A stretch of DNA of 12,112 bases from Lentisphaeria bacterium (GCA_003477185.1 DMTJ01000054.1:1-12112); one strand, 5' to 3'; counted from the stretch's first letter, positions 1 through 6,639 are shown. Numbers and translations: made by a program. The notes: generated by a model not told the origin, from the letters alone.

Positions 1-858
1 TCTGACGAGCTTGGCGATCGGCGTTCCCGGCTGCTGAAGAACTGCCGCGCGTTGTTGGAAGAGCGCGCCCGGGCAATCGAAGCCATCGAGGAAGCGCTGC
101 GCGAGGAAAAATACACCGAGGTATTACGCCGCCTCAAGGCGATGTCACGATTTCGACTTCCACCGCGAAACAGCGAGATGCGGCCGGCTCGTGAGGACAT
201 CGCCGCCCATGACCGGATTGTCGATATCGATAAGATTCTTACGACCAAGATTCTGGAAATCGTTCCTGAGTGGATAGAGGAAGACGAGTGGGAGTATGTG
301 AACGTCGCAATGGAAGCGCTGCGCGCCGGTGCCCATAGCACGTGGAGACGTTGCGAGGATCAAGTGCGGTCGCTGGTGAATCGCGAGATTGCCAAGCGCT
401 ACAACCGCGCAATCGATATCGAGCGTCGCGGTAAAATTACCCACGCACAGCGAGCGTGGGATTATTTTCGAGAAATCCCCAAGGACATGGTTACAGGGAA
501 TCTCTGGCAGTATGCACGAGACTTCAAGCGCCGCCGCAGAGTCGCGCTGCTGAGCAAACGCAAGCAGGTCATCATCCGGACTATTTTCATGGCGTGCGCA
601 CTTTGGGCAGTTCCAATCTTTGGGCTCGTACAATATAGTGGCACACTTATGGCAAATCCCGCAAAGCGTCTTCCGGAGATCGCATTCGGGCTGGTGAATG
701 GGATTCTGTTTCTGTTCGTGATCTACATGATCGGACGGAGAAAGGTGGTGCTCCGCGAACAGACCGCAGATGTCGACGCCCCGTCGGTCCGACTGGGTAT
801 CTTGGGTGCCATTCTGGCACTTTCTCCGCTTGGCTGTGGACTGGTTTTCGCGCTGTAG
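1..858 (+). CDS. Membrane protein of unknown function, 5' end cut by the window
   Basis: The reading frame is open from base 1, so the gene starts outside the window; a TTG at 52 is only an internal candidate start. The visible 285 residues begin with a charged, probably helical region rich in Glu, Arg and Lys (about residues 10-50). A soluble stretch follows, then a very basic patch (KRRRR, near residue 176) just before the first membrane segment. Three hydrophobic segments lie near residues 189-212, 224-245 and 263-285, and the last runs right up to the TAG stop. I do not recognise the family. The frame stays open and hydrophobic after the stop and continues as the next gene, so the real protein may be longer and this copy may be interrupted. 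No function is proposed. Confidence 0.7.
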   Translation, partial: SDELGDRRSRLLKNCRALLEERARAIEAIEEALREEKYTEVLRRLKAMSRFRLPPRNSEMRPAREDIAAHDRIVDIDKILTTKILEIVPEWIEEDEWEYVNVAMEALRAGAHSTWRRCEDQVRSLVNREIAKRYNRAIDIERRGKITHAQRAWDYFREIPKDMVTGNLWQYARDFKRRRRVALLSKRKQVIIRTIFMACALWAVPIFGLVQYSGTLMANPAKRLPEIAFGLVNGILFLFVIYMIGRRKVVLREQTADVDAPSVRLGILGAILALSPLGCGLVFAL

Positions 859-888
859 AAGCTGATCGTACTCGACCTGCCGATCCTG

Positions 889-1203
889 ATGCTGCTGGCT
901 TTGCCAGTCTGGATTATGGCGGACATCATCCGGGGGCGTCTCCTCCGGCTACCGGGTGGCCCGGGGCTCAGTATGATCTGGATCGGGCTCGCTGTCGCGG
1001 CGTTCGCCGTGCCCCAGCTGAGAGAGCTCCAGGGCAAGCCCTGGGTCCTATGGCCTTTGCTCGCGATGCTACATTGCTTTCTTTTCGGCATGCTCTCCAT
1101 TGTCGATCAGATTATGAGCAGAAAGGTCGAAGACGACGACAAAGACGAAGAGGAATTAGATGCCGTTGAGTCCGCCAGTGCCGACCCTCGCGCCAACACT
1201 TGA
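889..1203 (+). CDS. Small membrane protein, possibly the 3' part of the preceding gene
   Basis: This 104-residue frame is in the same phase as the gene ending at 858, with no further stop between them. The ten codons between the TAG and the first ATG (889) already read as a hydrophobic membrane segment (KLIVLDLPIL, leading into MLLALPVW), and I see no Shine-Dalgarno sequence before 889. Both facts suggest that translation here originally continued from upstream. The frame has three hydrophobic segments (around residues 1-12, 28-43 and 53-72 of the 104) and a strongly acidic tail (EDDDKDEEELD) after a basic SRK. The last 44 bases overlap the start of the exonuclease-like gene in another frame. 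I do not recognise the family. It could be a separate small membrane protein, the tail of a split gene, or the result of a sequencing error at the stop. Confidence 0.55.
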   Translation: MLLALPVWIMADIIRGRLLRLPGGPGLSMIWIGLAVAAFAVPQLRELQGKPWVLWPLLAMLHCFLFGMLSIVDQIMSRKVEDDDKDEEELDAVESASADPRANT

Positions 1204-2083
1204 ACAGCTGATCCCAGGTGCGTTGCTGCATCTGCCTGGAATCGGCCCAGTTCGGGAGCAACGTCTTCGTGATGCAGGGCTGGATAGCTGGGCGGCGATC
1301 CAGAGCACAGCCAGCTGGCCCCTTGCGGAAACGCTCCACGCACCCATCTGTGCGGTAATCGCGCAGAACCAACACGATCTCGAGTGCGACCGTCTTCTGC
1401 CGCTGTGTCAGACGTTGCGGCCTATCGACCATTGGCGCATTCTGGCGGAACATTTCCCGCGTGCAGCCTGGTTTGACATAGAAACGACCGGACTTGATCG
1501 CGACAGCGCGATTGCCATGATTGCATGCTATCATCAAGGGGAGCTTCATTACTTCTACGAGCATGAGAATCTGGATGATTTTCTCGAGCTGCTGGCGGAG
1601 ATTAAGTTGTTGGTCTCCTTCAACGGTGCCTCCTTCGATGTGCCGCGAGTTCTCGACTACTTTCACATTCCGGAACTTCCCTGCGCGCACCTAGATCTTC
1701 GCTGGCTCTGTTACCATCAAGCGCACAGAGGCGGGCTCAAGGCCATCGCGCGCACAATGGGGATTCATCGCCCGGAGGACATTGAATCGCTTGCCGGAGA
1801 CGACGCGATACGGCTTTGGAAGGCTTGGCGTCGAACCTCGGATCCTGCGTTCAAGACCCTGCTGACTCGCTATTGCGCGGCCGATGTGGTCCTGTTGCCG
1901 CTTGTCACTGAATGCGCACTTCGCGAAAAAGAAATTTTTCTGGAGTGCTTAGCTGCACCTGACCTTTGGAGTCTTTTGCCAGCACACGCGCCAGTGCCAG
2001 AATTCCACGAGGAGTACCCGTCCGCCGCGAGCAGTCTTAGTGTGACCGCATCGCGGCGATCGCGACTTAAATTTTTTCGCTGA
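1160..2083 (+). CDS. RNase H-fold 3'-5' exonuclease-like protein (YprB / RNase_H_2 type)
   Basis: The 307-residue product carries the acidic motifs of the DEDD exonuclease superfamily: DIETTGL (D106, E108), SFNGASFD (N155, D160) and a final YCAAD (Y238, D242). The spacing and the HLDLRW element (near 177-182) fit the YprB/RNase_H_2 group (COG3359), a family of putative two-metal nucleases acting on nucleic acid; the substrate is unknown. Before the nuclease domain, LPGIGPVREQRLRDAGL (25-41) resembles a helix-hairpin-helix, which would bind DNA or RNA without sequence specificity. The C-terminus (after about 260) is Ser/Pro-rich and basic. The ATG at 1160 follows a GAGGAA element at a suitable distance, and the start overlaps the preceding membrane frame by 44 bases, which suggests coupled translation. 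Family assignment is firm; the biological role is not. Confidence 0.85.
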   Translation: MPLSPPVPTLAPTLEQLIPGALLHLPGIGPVREQRLRDAGLDSWAAIQSTASWPLAETLHAPICAVIAQNQHDLECDRLLPLCQTLRPIDHWRILAEHFPRAAWFDIETTGLDRDSAIAMIACYHQGELHYFYEHENLDDFLELLAEIKLLVSFNGASFDVPRVLDYFHIPELPCAHLDLRWLCYHQAHRGGLKAIARTMGIHRPEDIESLAGDDAIRLWKAWRRTSDPAFKTLLTRYCAADVVLLPLVTECALREKEIFLECLAAPDLWSLLPAHAPVPEFHEEYPSAASSLSVTASRRSRLKFFR

Positions 2084-2137
2084 CTTACTGTTGCCATCGT
2101 TAAGAATGAAGGGACCAAACCCAAACGGAGAAATTCT

Positions 2138-3229
2138 ATGATTCGCCTCACCCTCACTGCCCTTATCATTGCAATTAGCATGAGCGCCTGCGCCAAGCCC
2201 CCGGCTGCAAGCTCATCACCGGCGCCTCCCGCGACAGACGGCACCAGCGCCCACGCCGTATTTGCAGGGGGCTGCTTTTGGTGTACCGAAGCGAGCCTGG
2301 AAAAACTACCAGGCGTGTCGAGCGTCGTGTCCGGCTATACCGGGGGAGCCGAGAACGGTGCGCACTATAAGAAGGTGGCGTCTGGCCAGACCCGTCATCT
2401 TGAGGCGATCAAGGTGGATTTCGATCCCAAAGTCATCTCCTACAGCCAATTGGTCGAAGCCTTCTGGCGCCTAATCGACCCAACGGATGCTGGGGGCTCC
2501 TTTGTCGATCGTGGGCGACAGTACACAAGCGCGATCTATTACGCAGATGACGCGCAGAAGTCCGTCGCGGAGCAATCTCGCGCGGCAGTCGCTGCGCTGG
2601 CCGCGTTTCGCGGCAAAGACATCGCCACTGGCGTCAAGCCGCTCACAGAGTTCTATCCTGCGGAAGAGTACCACCAGGACTACTACCGGAAAAATCCCTC
2701 TCACTACAAACGCTATCGCAACGGCTCGGGGCGGGATCAGTACATCCGCCGAGTCTGGGACGACATTCCATCGTTTCTAAACAGTGCCTGGCGCAAACCC
2801 AGCAAGGAGAAGCTGCGCGAGATCCTGACCGATATTCAGTACCGCGTGACGCAGGAGGACGGGACCGAGCGCCCGTTTCGAAACGAGTACTGGGATCACA
2901 AAGTCTCCGGCATCTACGTGGACATTGTCTCTGGGGAGCCGCTATTCAGCTCCACTGACAAGTTCAAGTCAGGGACTGGTTGGCCCAGCTTCACCAAGCC
3001 GCTAGCCGAAGACTCGGTCGTGGAACACAGCGACCGCAAGCTGGGAATGGTGCGAACCGAAGTGCGGAGTTCGCAGGCAGATTCCCACCTTGGCCATGTC
3101 TTCCCCGATGGCCCGCCTTCGACTGGACTGCGCTACTGCATCAACTCCGCAGCATTGCGGTTCATTCCGGCGAGTGAGCTTGAGAAAAATGGCCTAGGGG
3201 CTTACGGGGACTTGTTTAAGACGCAGTAA
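2138..3229 (+). CDS. msrAB: Fused peptide methionine sulfoxide reductase MsrA-MsrB, predicted lipoprotein
   Basis: This enzyme repairs oxidised methionine: MsrA reduces the S-sulfoxide and MsrB the R-sulfoxide. The 363 residues start with a hydrophobic signal ending in SMSAC (C18), a plausible lipobox, then a Pro/Ser/Ala-rich linker, so export and lipid anchoring are likely. The MsrA domain (about 38-195) has the GCFWC signature with catalytic C46. The MsrB domain (about 224-350) has SGTGWPSF, the HLGHVF element and RYCIN with catalytic C334. The two Cys-x-x-Cys pairs that bind zinc in many MsrB proteins are absent. Apart from C18, only C46, C49 and C334 are present, so the MsrB half has no second cysteine of its own. 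GGAGA lies seven bases before the ATG. The gene converges with bcp across nine bases. It could also be periplasmic after signal cleavage rather than lipid-anchored. Confidence 0.95.
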   Translation: MIRLTLTALIIAISMSACAKPPAASSSPAPPATDGTSAHAVFAGGCFWCTEASLEKLPGVSSVVSGYTGGAENGAHYKKVASGQTRHLEAIKVDFDPKVISYSQLVEAFWRLIDPTDAGGSFVDRGRQYTSAIYYADDAQKSVAEQSRAAVAALAAFRGKDIATGVKPLTEFYPAEEYHQDYYRKNPSHYKRYRNGSGRDQYIRRVWDDIPSFLNSAWRKPSKEKLREILTDIQYRVTQEDGTERPFRNEYWDHKVSGIYVDIVSGEPLFSSTDKFKSGTGWPSFTKPLAEDSVVEHSDRKLGMVRTEVRSSQADSHLGHVFPDGPPSTGLRYCINSAALRFIPASELEKNGLGAYGDLFKTQ

Positions 3230-3238
3230 CGCGGCCGG

Positions 3239-3700
3239 TCAGGAATCCAGAAACTTCAGGATCTGCTGGGCGTGTTCTGCCGTCTTGACTTGCTTGAAGA
3301 TCTTGCGGATTTCGCCATCCGGGCCGATCACATAGGTATGGCGCAGGATGCCCATACTTCGCTTTCCGTAGTTCATCTTCTCACCCCAAATTCCGTAGGC
3401 AGCGATTACGGTCCTGTCCTCGTCGGCCAGCAGCTGAAACGGTAGGTCATACTTGGCTACAAACTTCTGATGTGACTCGACCCCGTCAGGGCTGACACCG
3501 ACCACAACGATGCCGCGTTCGGTCAGGACCTCGAAGTTGTCACGAAGCGAGCAAGCCTCCTTTGTGCATCCGGGCGTGTCATCCTTGGGATAAAAATAGA
3601 GGATGACGGTTTTGCCCCTGAACTGGTCGAGTGAAACGGTCTCCCCAGTCTGTGTCTTGCCACTGAATTGCGGTGCTTTGTCGCCTGGCTGAAGTGCCAT
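3239..3700 (-). CDS. bcp: Thioredoxin-dependent peroxiredoxin Bcp (PrxQ type)
   Basis: The 153-residue protein has the standard length and layout of the Bcp/PrxQ family, which reduces hydrogen peroxide and organic hydroperoxides in the cytoplasm using thioredoxin. FYPKDDTPGCTKEAC contains the peroxidatic cysteine C45 and, five residues on, the resolving C50, the atypical two-Cys arrangement of this family. The region around RSMGILRHTYVI (about 114-125) matches the conserved C-terminal half. The ATG is preceded by AGGAGA with a six-base gap, so the start is well supported. It converges with msrAB (gap of nine bases) and diverges from the FHA gene across 84 bases. Its place beside methionine sulfoxide reductase suggests a local oxidative-stress pair, though they are on opposite strands and not co-transcribed. 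Confidence 0.96.
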   Translation of the reverse strand: MALQPGDKAPQFSGKTQTGETVSLDQFRGKTVILYFYPKDDTPGCTKEACSLRDNFEVLTERGIVVVGVSPDGVESHQKFVAKYDLPFQLLADEDRTVIAAYGIWGEKMNYGKRSMGILRHTYVIGPDGEIRKIFKQVKTAEHAQQILKFLDS

Positions 3701-3784
3701 ATTCTGTCTCCTGGTTGAATCCTGCCAAAGGCAGCGTAATTTTGGTAACGGACGTAATGTGTGTCAACCGCCGGAGAGCTGCCA
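3701..3784. promoter_or_regulatory. Divergent intergenic region of bcp and the FHA gene
   Basis: This 84-base region must hold the promoters of bcp (leftwards) and probably of the FHA gene (rightwards). It contains a short perfect dyad, CTGCC-AAA-GGCAG (3722-3734). TTGAAT (3715-3720) followed after 16 bases by TAATTT (3737-3742) is a weak sigma-70-like candidate for the FHA gene. I see no OxyR-type or other recognisable operator. Confidence 0.3.
3773..3778 (+). promoter_or_regulatory. Ribosome binding site deciding the FHA gene start
   Basis: GGAGAG lies six bases before a GTG at 3785. The more upstream in-frame GTG at 3761 has no comparable element, and a TAA at 3755 closes the frame above it. 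The site therefore favours 3785 as the start. Confidence 0.6.
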
Positions 3785-4159
3785 GTGTTTATTCGAATAG
3801 TCCCGAAAGGAGCTACGCCGTTAGTCTGGGATCTGTCCCAGGGGCCATGTCGAATCGGCCGGGAAGCGGCAAACGAACTGGTCGTTTGCGAAGACGGAAT
3901 TTCGCGGTTTCACGCCGAGTTGCGCCAGGAAGGGAAATCTGTAATCCTGAGCGACGCGGGCTCGTCGAACGGCGTTTTCATTGACGGTGATCGCGTCAAG
4001 CGCCCGACAGTGATCATGCCTGGAGAGCGCTTCACACTATGCCGCAATGCAGCAACGGTCTGGTTTGAGACGATGACTAATTCGAGTGTCGTCATTCGTC
4101 GCCGTCCCCCGACACGTGGCGCGTCATCCAGCAGTGCGACCTCGGTGTGCTGCTACTGA
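3785..4159 (+). CDS. Short FHA-domain protein
   Basis: From the GTG at 3785 the product is 124 residues; starting at 3761 it would be 132. It is almost entirely one forkhead-associated domain, a fold that binds phosphothreonine peptides. The diagnostic residues are present: GR at 25-26, SRFH at 40-43 and SSNG at 60-63, with the beta-strand pattern between them (RIVPKG near the start, VFIDGDRV after SSNG). A basic then Ser/Thr-rich tail (about 99-124) ends in VCCY. No kinase, phosphatase or secretion gene lies beside it, so its phosphoprotein partner cannot be named. The stop codon overlaps the 3' end of the convergent ppk2 gene by seven bases. It is divergent from bcp. Confidence 0.85.
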   Translation: MFIRIVPKGATPLVWDLSQGPCRIGREAANELVVCEDGISRFHAELRQEGKSVILSDAGSSNGVFIDGDRVKRPTVIMPGERFTLCRNAATVWFETMTNSSVVIRRRPPTRGASSSSATSVCCY

Positions 4160-4953
4160 GCCGCTTCTGGTTCGTCGTGCTGATACGGGATGGCAGATAG
4201 GAGAAGCCGGATGGCTTCTAAGCGCGCGTCGCTCTTACGATTTGCATCCAGCACGATCCACGGGCATACCCCCGTATCGGTCTCCTCGAACATCGCCTCT
4301 TTATAGTGCGTGTATTCATGCCAAAGCTCTTGGGCGCGCTCGTCGACCGGGGTCATTTTCCAGCGTTTACGAGGATCGCGCTTAATCGCTTTAAAGCGGA
4401 CCGCTTGCTGCTCTTGGGAGATCGAGAAATAGATCTTGATCAAAGCAGTGCCTGAGTCCACGATCATCTTCTCAAAGCCATTTACCTGGGTCATAAAGGT
4501 GACATACTCGGAATCGCTGCAGAAGCCATTCACGGGTTCGACGACGGCCCGGTTATACCAACTCCGATCAAAAAACACGATCTCGCCGGGTTTTGGCAGT
4601 TGGTTTACGTAGCGTTGGAAGTACCACTGGCCGCGTTCCTCCGCGGTAGGCTTATCCAGCGCGACAATCCGGTAGTGTCGCGGGTTGATATGCGCGGCAA
4701 TCCGTCGAATTGCACCACCTTTTCCGGCAGCATCTCGCCCTTCAAACAGGATGACAACGCGCTTACCCTCGCGAATAATCCACTCCTGCATCGTAACAAG
4801 CTGGGCCTGCATGGCGCGAAGTTCGAGCTCGTATCTGGTCAAGCGCAGAGCCCGCTCCAGATCTATTTTTGGCTCTGCCAGCAGCATTTTTAGACCGGTC
4901 GCTGTGTTCAGAACAGCGACGTCATCATCGGTGAGTGTCCTTGAGCTAGGCAT
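4153..4953 (-). CDS. ppk2: Polyphosphate kinase 2 family protein (downstream copy)
   Basis: PPK2 enzymes transfer phosphate between polyphosphate and nucleotides, usually favouring NDP or NMP phosphorylation from polyphosphate, in the cytoplasm. The 266-residue product has the Walker A loop FEGRDAAGKGG (70-80, K78), the Walker B region FFDRSWYNR (D129, R130) followed by AVVEPVNGFC, and the basic lid around 188-200 (KAIKRDPRKRWKM). The single-domain length and these motifs resemble class I PPK2. I chose the ATG at 4953 because it falls two bases after the stop of the upstream ppk2, as expected for translational coupling. A longer in-frame start at 5025 would overlap that gene by 70 bases and adds a basic, atypical N-terminus. 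The 3' end overlaps the FHA gene by seven bases. Nucleotide preference cannot be read from the sequence. Confidence 0.93.
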   Translation of the reverse strand: MPSSRTLTDDDVAVLNTATGLKMLLAEPKIDLERALRLTRYELELRAMQAQLVTMQEWIIREGKRVVILFEGRDAAGKGGAIRRIAAHINPRHYRIVALDKPTAEERGQWYFQRYVNQLPKPGEIVFFDRSWYNRAVVEPVNGFCSDSEYVTFMTQVNGFEKMIVDSGTALIKIYFSISQEQQAVRFKAIKRDPRKRWKMTPVDERAQELWHEYTHYKEAMFEETDTGVCPWIVLDANRKSDARLEAIRLLLSAIPYQHDEPEAAQ

Positions 4954-4955
4954 GA

Positions 4956-5831
4956 TTAAAGGTCCGACTGGTCGATGTCTCGGAAATAGCGCACGACGAT
5001 GTTGGGATCGGGCGCGAGCGAACACTTGGCACGGGTCTTTCCGGTGTAGTTAAACAGCGAGAGCACATAGCGCATACTTTCCAACCGGGCCGTTCGCTTG
5101 TCGTTGGCCCTCACGATCGTCCATGGGCAGAAGGGTGTGTGCGTGCGGGAGAACATTTGCTCCTTATAGAACGAGTAGCGATCCCACAGTTCCTGGCCTT
5201 TGCGATCAACTGGGCTGTACTTCCAGACCTTCAGGGGGTTCTGCAGGCGGCTAGCAAACCGTCGCTCCTGTTCTTCGCGCGAGATTGAAAACCAAAACTT
5301 GATGATGCAGATTCCATCTTCATACAGCATGTGCTCGAACTCTGGCACCTGGACCATGAAGCGCTCATGCTGTCGCCGGTCGCAAAAGCCCATCACGGGT
5401 TCGACGACCGCACGGTTGTACCAACTGCGATCGTAGAACACCATCTCGCCAGGATTCGGCAGCACCTTCACGTAGCGGCGAAAATACCATTGCCCGGACT
5501 CCATGTCTGTCGGCTTGGTGAGGGCCACCACTCGCATCGACCGCGGGTTCAGATGCTCGGCGAAGCGCTTGATCGACCCGCCCTTTCCAGCAGCATCCCT
5601 GCCTTCAAACAGGATGGCAACCCGCATCTTGTGCTTGGCGATCCACTGTTGCAGATTGACCATCTGAGCATGAAGCAAATACAGCTCATCTTCGTAACGA
5701 AGGTTGCGCCTCTGTTTCTTGAGGTGATGTCCTTTATCCTCTGCGATTTTCAGGAGATCATTGCGCTTCTTGGCCTGCAGCAAGTCTTTGGCAGTAAAAA
5801 TTTTTCGTGTTCCATCAGTCGATAAAGCCAT
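4956..5831 (-). CDS. ppk2: Polyphosphate kinase 2 family protein (upstream copy)
   Basis: This 291-residue paralogue sits directly before the other ppk2 and shares its catalytic motifs: Walker A FEGRDAAGKGG (75-85, K83), Walker B FYDRSWYNR (D134, R135) with AVVEPVMGFC after it, and a lid region including KVWKYSPVD. It resembles class I PPK2, which makes GTP or ATP from the diphosphate and polyphosphate. The N-terminus (about 15-45) is highly basic. After the conserved YVLSLFNYTGK it carries an extra C-terminal tail of roughly 30 residues (KCSLAPDPNIVVRYFRDIDQ) that the second copy lacks. AAAGGAAA precedes the ATG. The two copies differ at many positions, so this is an old duplication or the pairing of two subfamilies, not a recent copy. 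Different nucleotide preferences are possible but not shown. Confidence 0.94.
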   Translation of the reverse strand: MALSTDGTRKIFTAKDLLQAKKRNDLLKIAEDKGHHLKKQRRNLRYEDELYLLHAQMVNLQQWIAKHKMRVAILFEGRDAAGKGGSIKRFAEHLNPRSMRVVALTKPTDMESGQWYFRRYVKVLPNPGEMVFYDRSWYNRAVVEPVMGFCDRRQHERFMVQVPEFEHMLYEDGICIIKFWFSISREEQERRFASRLQNPLKVWKYSPVDRKGQELWDRYSFYKEQMFSRTHTPFCPWTIVRANDKRTARLESMRYVLSLFNYTGKTRAKCSLAPDPNIVVRYFRDIDQSDL

Positions 5832-5850
5832 ACAGAGTTTCCTTTGCTAC

Positions 5851-5921
5851 GAACGAGCCGCTATTTCTGGAGGGGACCTGCTGTGTCGTATTTTGCTTCG
5901 CGCACCTTCGCTTGCTCGTTC
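5851..5921. repeat. Inverted repeat between the chimera gene and ppk2
   Basis: GAACGAGC (5851-5858) and its exact complement GCTCGTTC (5914-5921) flank 55 bases. The pair fills most of the intercistronic gap and could close a long stem-loop in the transcript. Eight bases is short, so chance is a fair alternative. Confidence 0.25.
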
Positions 5922-6562
5922 TAGGTGGGCAACAGATTCTTCTTGAAAGCCGCCTTCTGGGCCTTAAGCTTGGCGACATCCAGCCGGATAAAGGCCTGTG
6001 CCTTTTTCTTAGTCGAGATGTCTGGATATGGAACCGGCTCACTGTGACCCAACTCAGCAAGAAGCCGGGCAAGCTCAAGGCGTGCGTCCGCCACAATCGG
6101 AAGTCCGGCCGAGATGACGCGCCCAATCTCCACAGGCGAGTGGAATGAGCCGCCCTGGCTCGCGGCAGCATAGTCGCAGCGCCACAGGGCATGACGGATA
6201 TCCTGCAGAATGTCCCTGATCTGCGCTTCGGTGGCATCGAGGTCGCAGGCCCTATTTGCTTCCACATGGGCGTGCACCAACAGTTCTTCGAGCTTGTCGC
6301 GGCTTTGAATGATCTTGTCCTGCCGGTCCACGACATCCTGAACCAGATCTGCGGTGTCTTCACGATGCGCCCTGTGGCTCCAGGTCGCATACTGCGGTGC
6401 CATCACGTGCCAGTTCACGCAGGTAGTTGGCGAGTCTGATTGGTATGATGTGGCCCGAGAAACGTATGCCGTATACAGAATGAGGCCACTAAGTGCGCCA
6501 AGCACAATCACCACTGGAATACGCCAGCGTGGTGGTGGAAGCAGCCATTCGATCAATTTCAT
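5921..6562 (-). CDS. NrfH/NrfA chimera without haem motifs (nitrite reductase remnant)
   Basis: The 213-residue protein appears to be two halves of the cytochrome c nitrite reductase system joined in frame. Residues 1-66 look like NrfH, the membrane quinol-oxidising subunit: a short cytoplasmic start, one membrane helix (about 14-36), then SSY-like and CVNWHVMAPQYATWSH. In NrfH the latter reads CxxCH with a Met; here C48, H52 and M54 remain but the second cysteine is W51 (TGG). Residues from about 70 look like the helical C-terminal domain of the catalytic subunit NrfA, after its last haem: LVQDVVDRQ, ALWRCDYAAASQ, then FHSPVE with the family's conserved His (H121). All other haem motifs of both subunits are absent, so nitrite reduction is not possible. 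The frame is intact, with AGGAGA before the ATG. It may be a decayed relic or a repurposed protein. Confidence 0.75.
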   Translation of the reverse strand: MKLIEWLLPPPRWRIPVVIVLGALSGLILYTAYVSRATSYQSDSPTTCVNWHVMAPQYATWSHRAHREDTADLVQDVVDRQDKIIQSRDKLEELLVHAHVEANRACDLDATEAQIRDILQDIRHALWRCDYAAASQGGSFHSPVEIGRVISAGLPIVADARLELARLLAELGHSEPVPYPDISTKKKAQAFIRLDVAKLKAQKAAFKKNLLPT

Positions 6563-6567
6563 TTAGT

Positions 6568-6573
6568 TCTCCT
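6568..6573 (-). promoter_or_regulatory. Strong ribosome binding site of the NrfH/NrfA chimera
   Basis: AGGAGA lies five bases before the ATG at 6562. A good ribosome binding site argues that the chimeric gene is still translated, against a plain decaying pseudogene. Confidence 0.7.
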
Positions 6574-6597
6574 GAACACTGTCTGCGCCAGCGAAAA

Positions 6598-6614
6598 CGC
6601 AGGATTCGTGCCAA
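6598..6614 (-). promoter_or_regulatory. Candidate sigma-54 (RpoN) promoter
   Basis: Read on the minus strand, TTGGCACGAATCCTGCG matches the -24/-12 consensus YTGGCACGrNNNTTGCW. The -24 half is perfect and the invariant GG and GC are separated by the required ten bases. The -12 half has CTGC in place of TTGC. The predicted transcription start is near 6587, leaving about 24 bases of leader that contain the AGGAGA site. It would drive the chimera gene and, if no terminator intervenes, both ppk2 genes. Confidence 0.6.
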
Positions 6615-6639
6615 AAAATTAGCGCCAGATCTCGCCTAG

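Noticed and set aside
856..858. TAG decoded as pyrrolysine
   Set aside because: No pyrrolysine machinery or family known to use it is visible; a mutation, an error or a true stop is simpler.
3722..3734. A 5-base-stem dyad CTGCC-AAA-GGCAG as an operator or terminator
   Set aside because: It is too short for a confident operator, is not followed by a T run in either direction, and has no match to a known peroxide-regulator site.
4954..5025. A 24-residue N-terminal extension of the downstream PPK2
   Set aside because: It would overlap the upstream ppk2 by 70 bases and adds an atypical basic sequence; the ATG at 4953, two bases after the upstream stop, fits coupled translation better.
5331..5825. 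A 164-codon open frame on the plus strand opposite the upstream ppk2
   Set aside because: It is antisense to a well-supported PPK2 enzyme and its translation matches no family I know.
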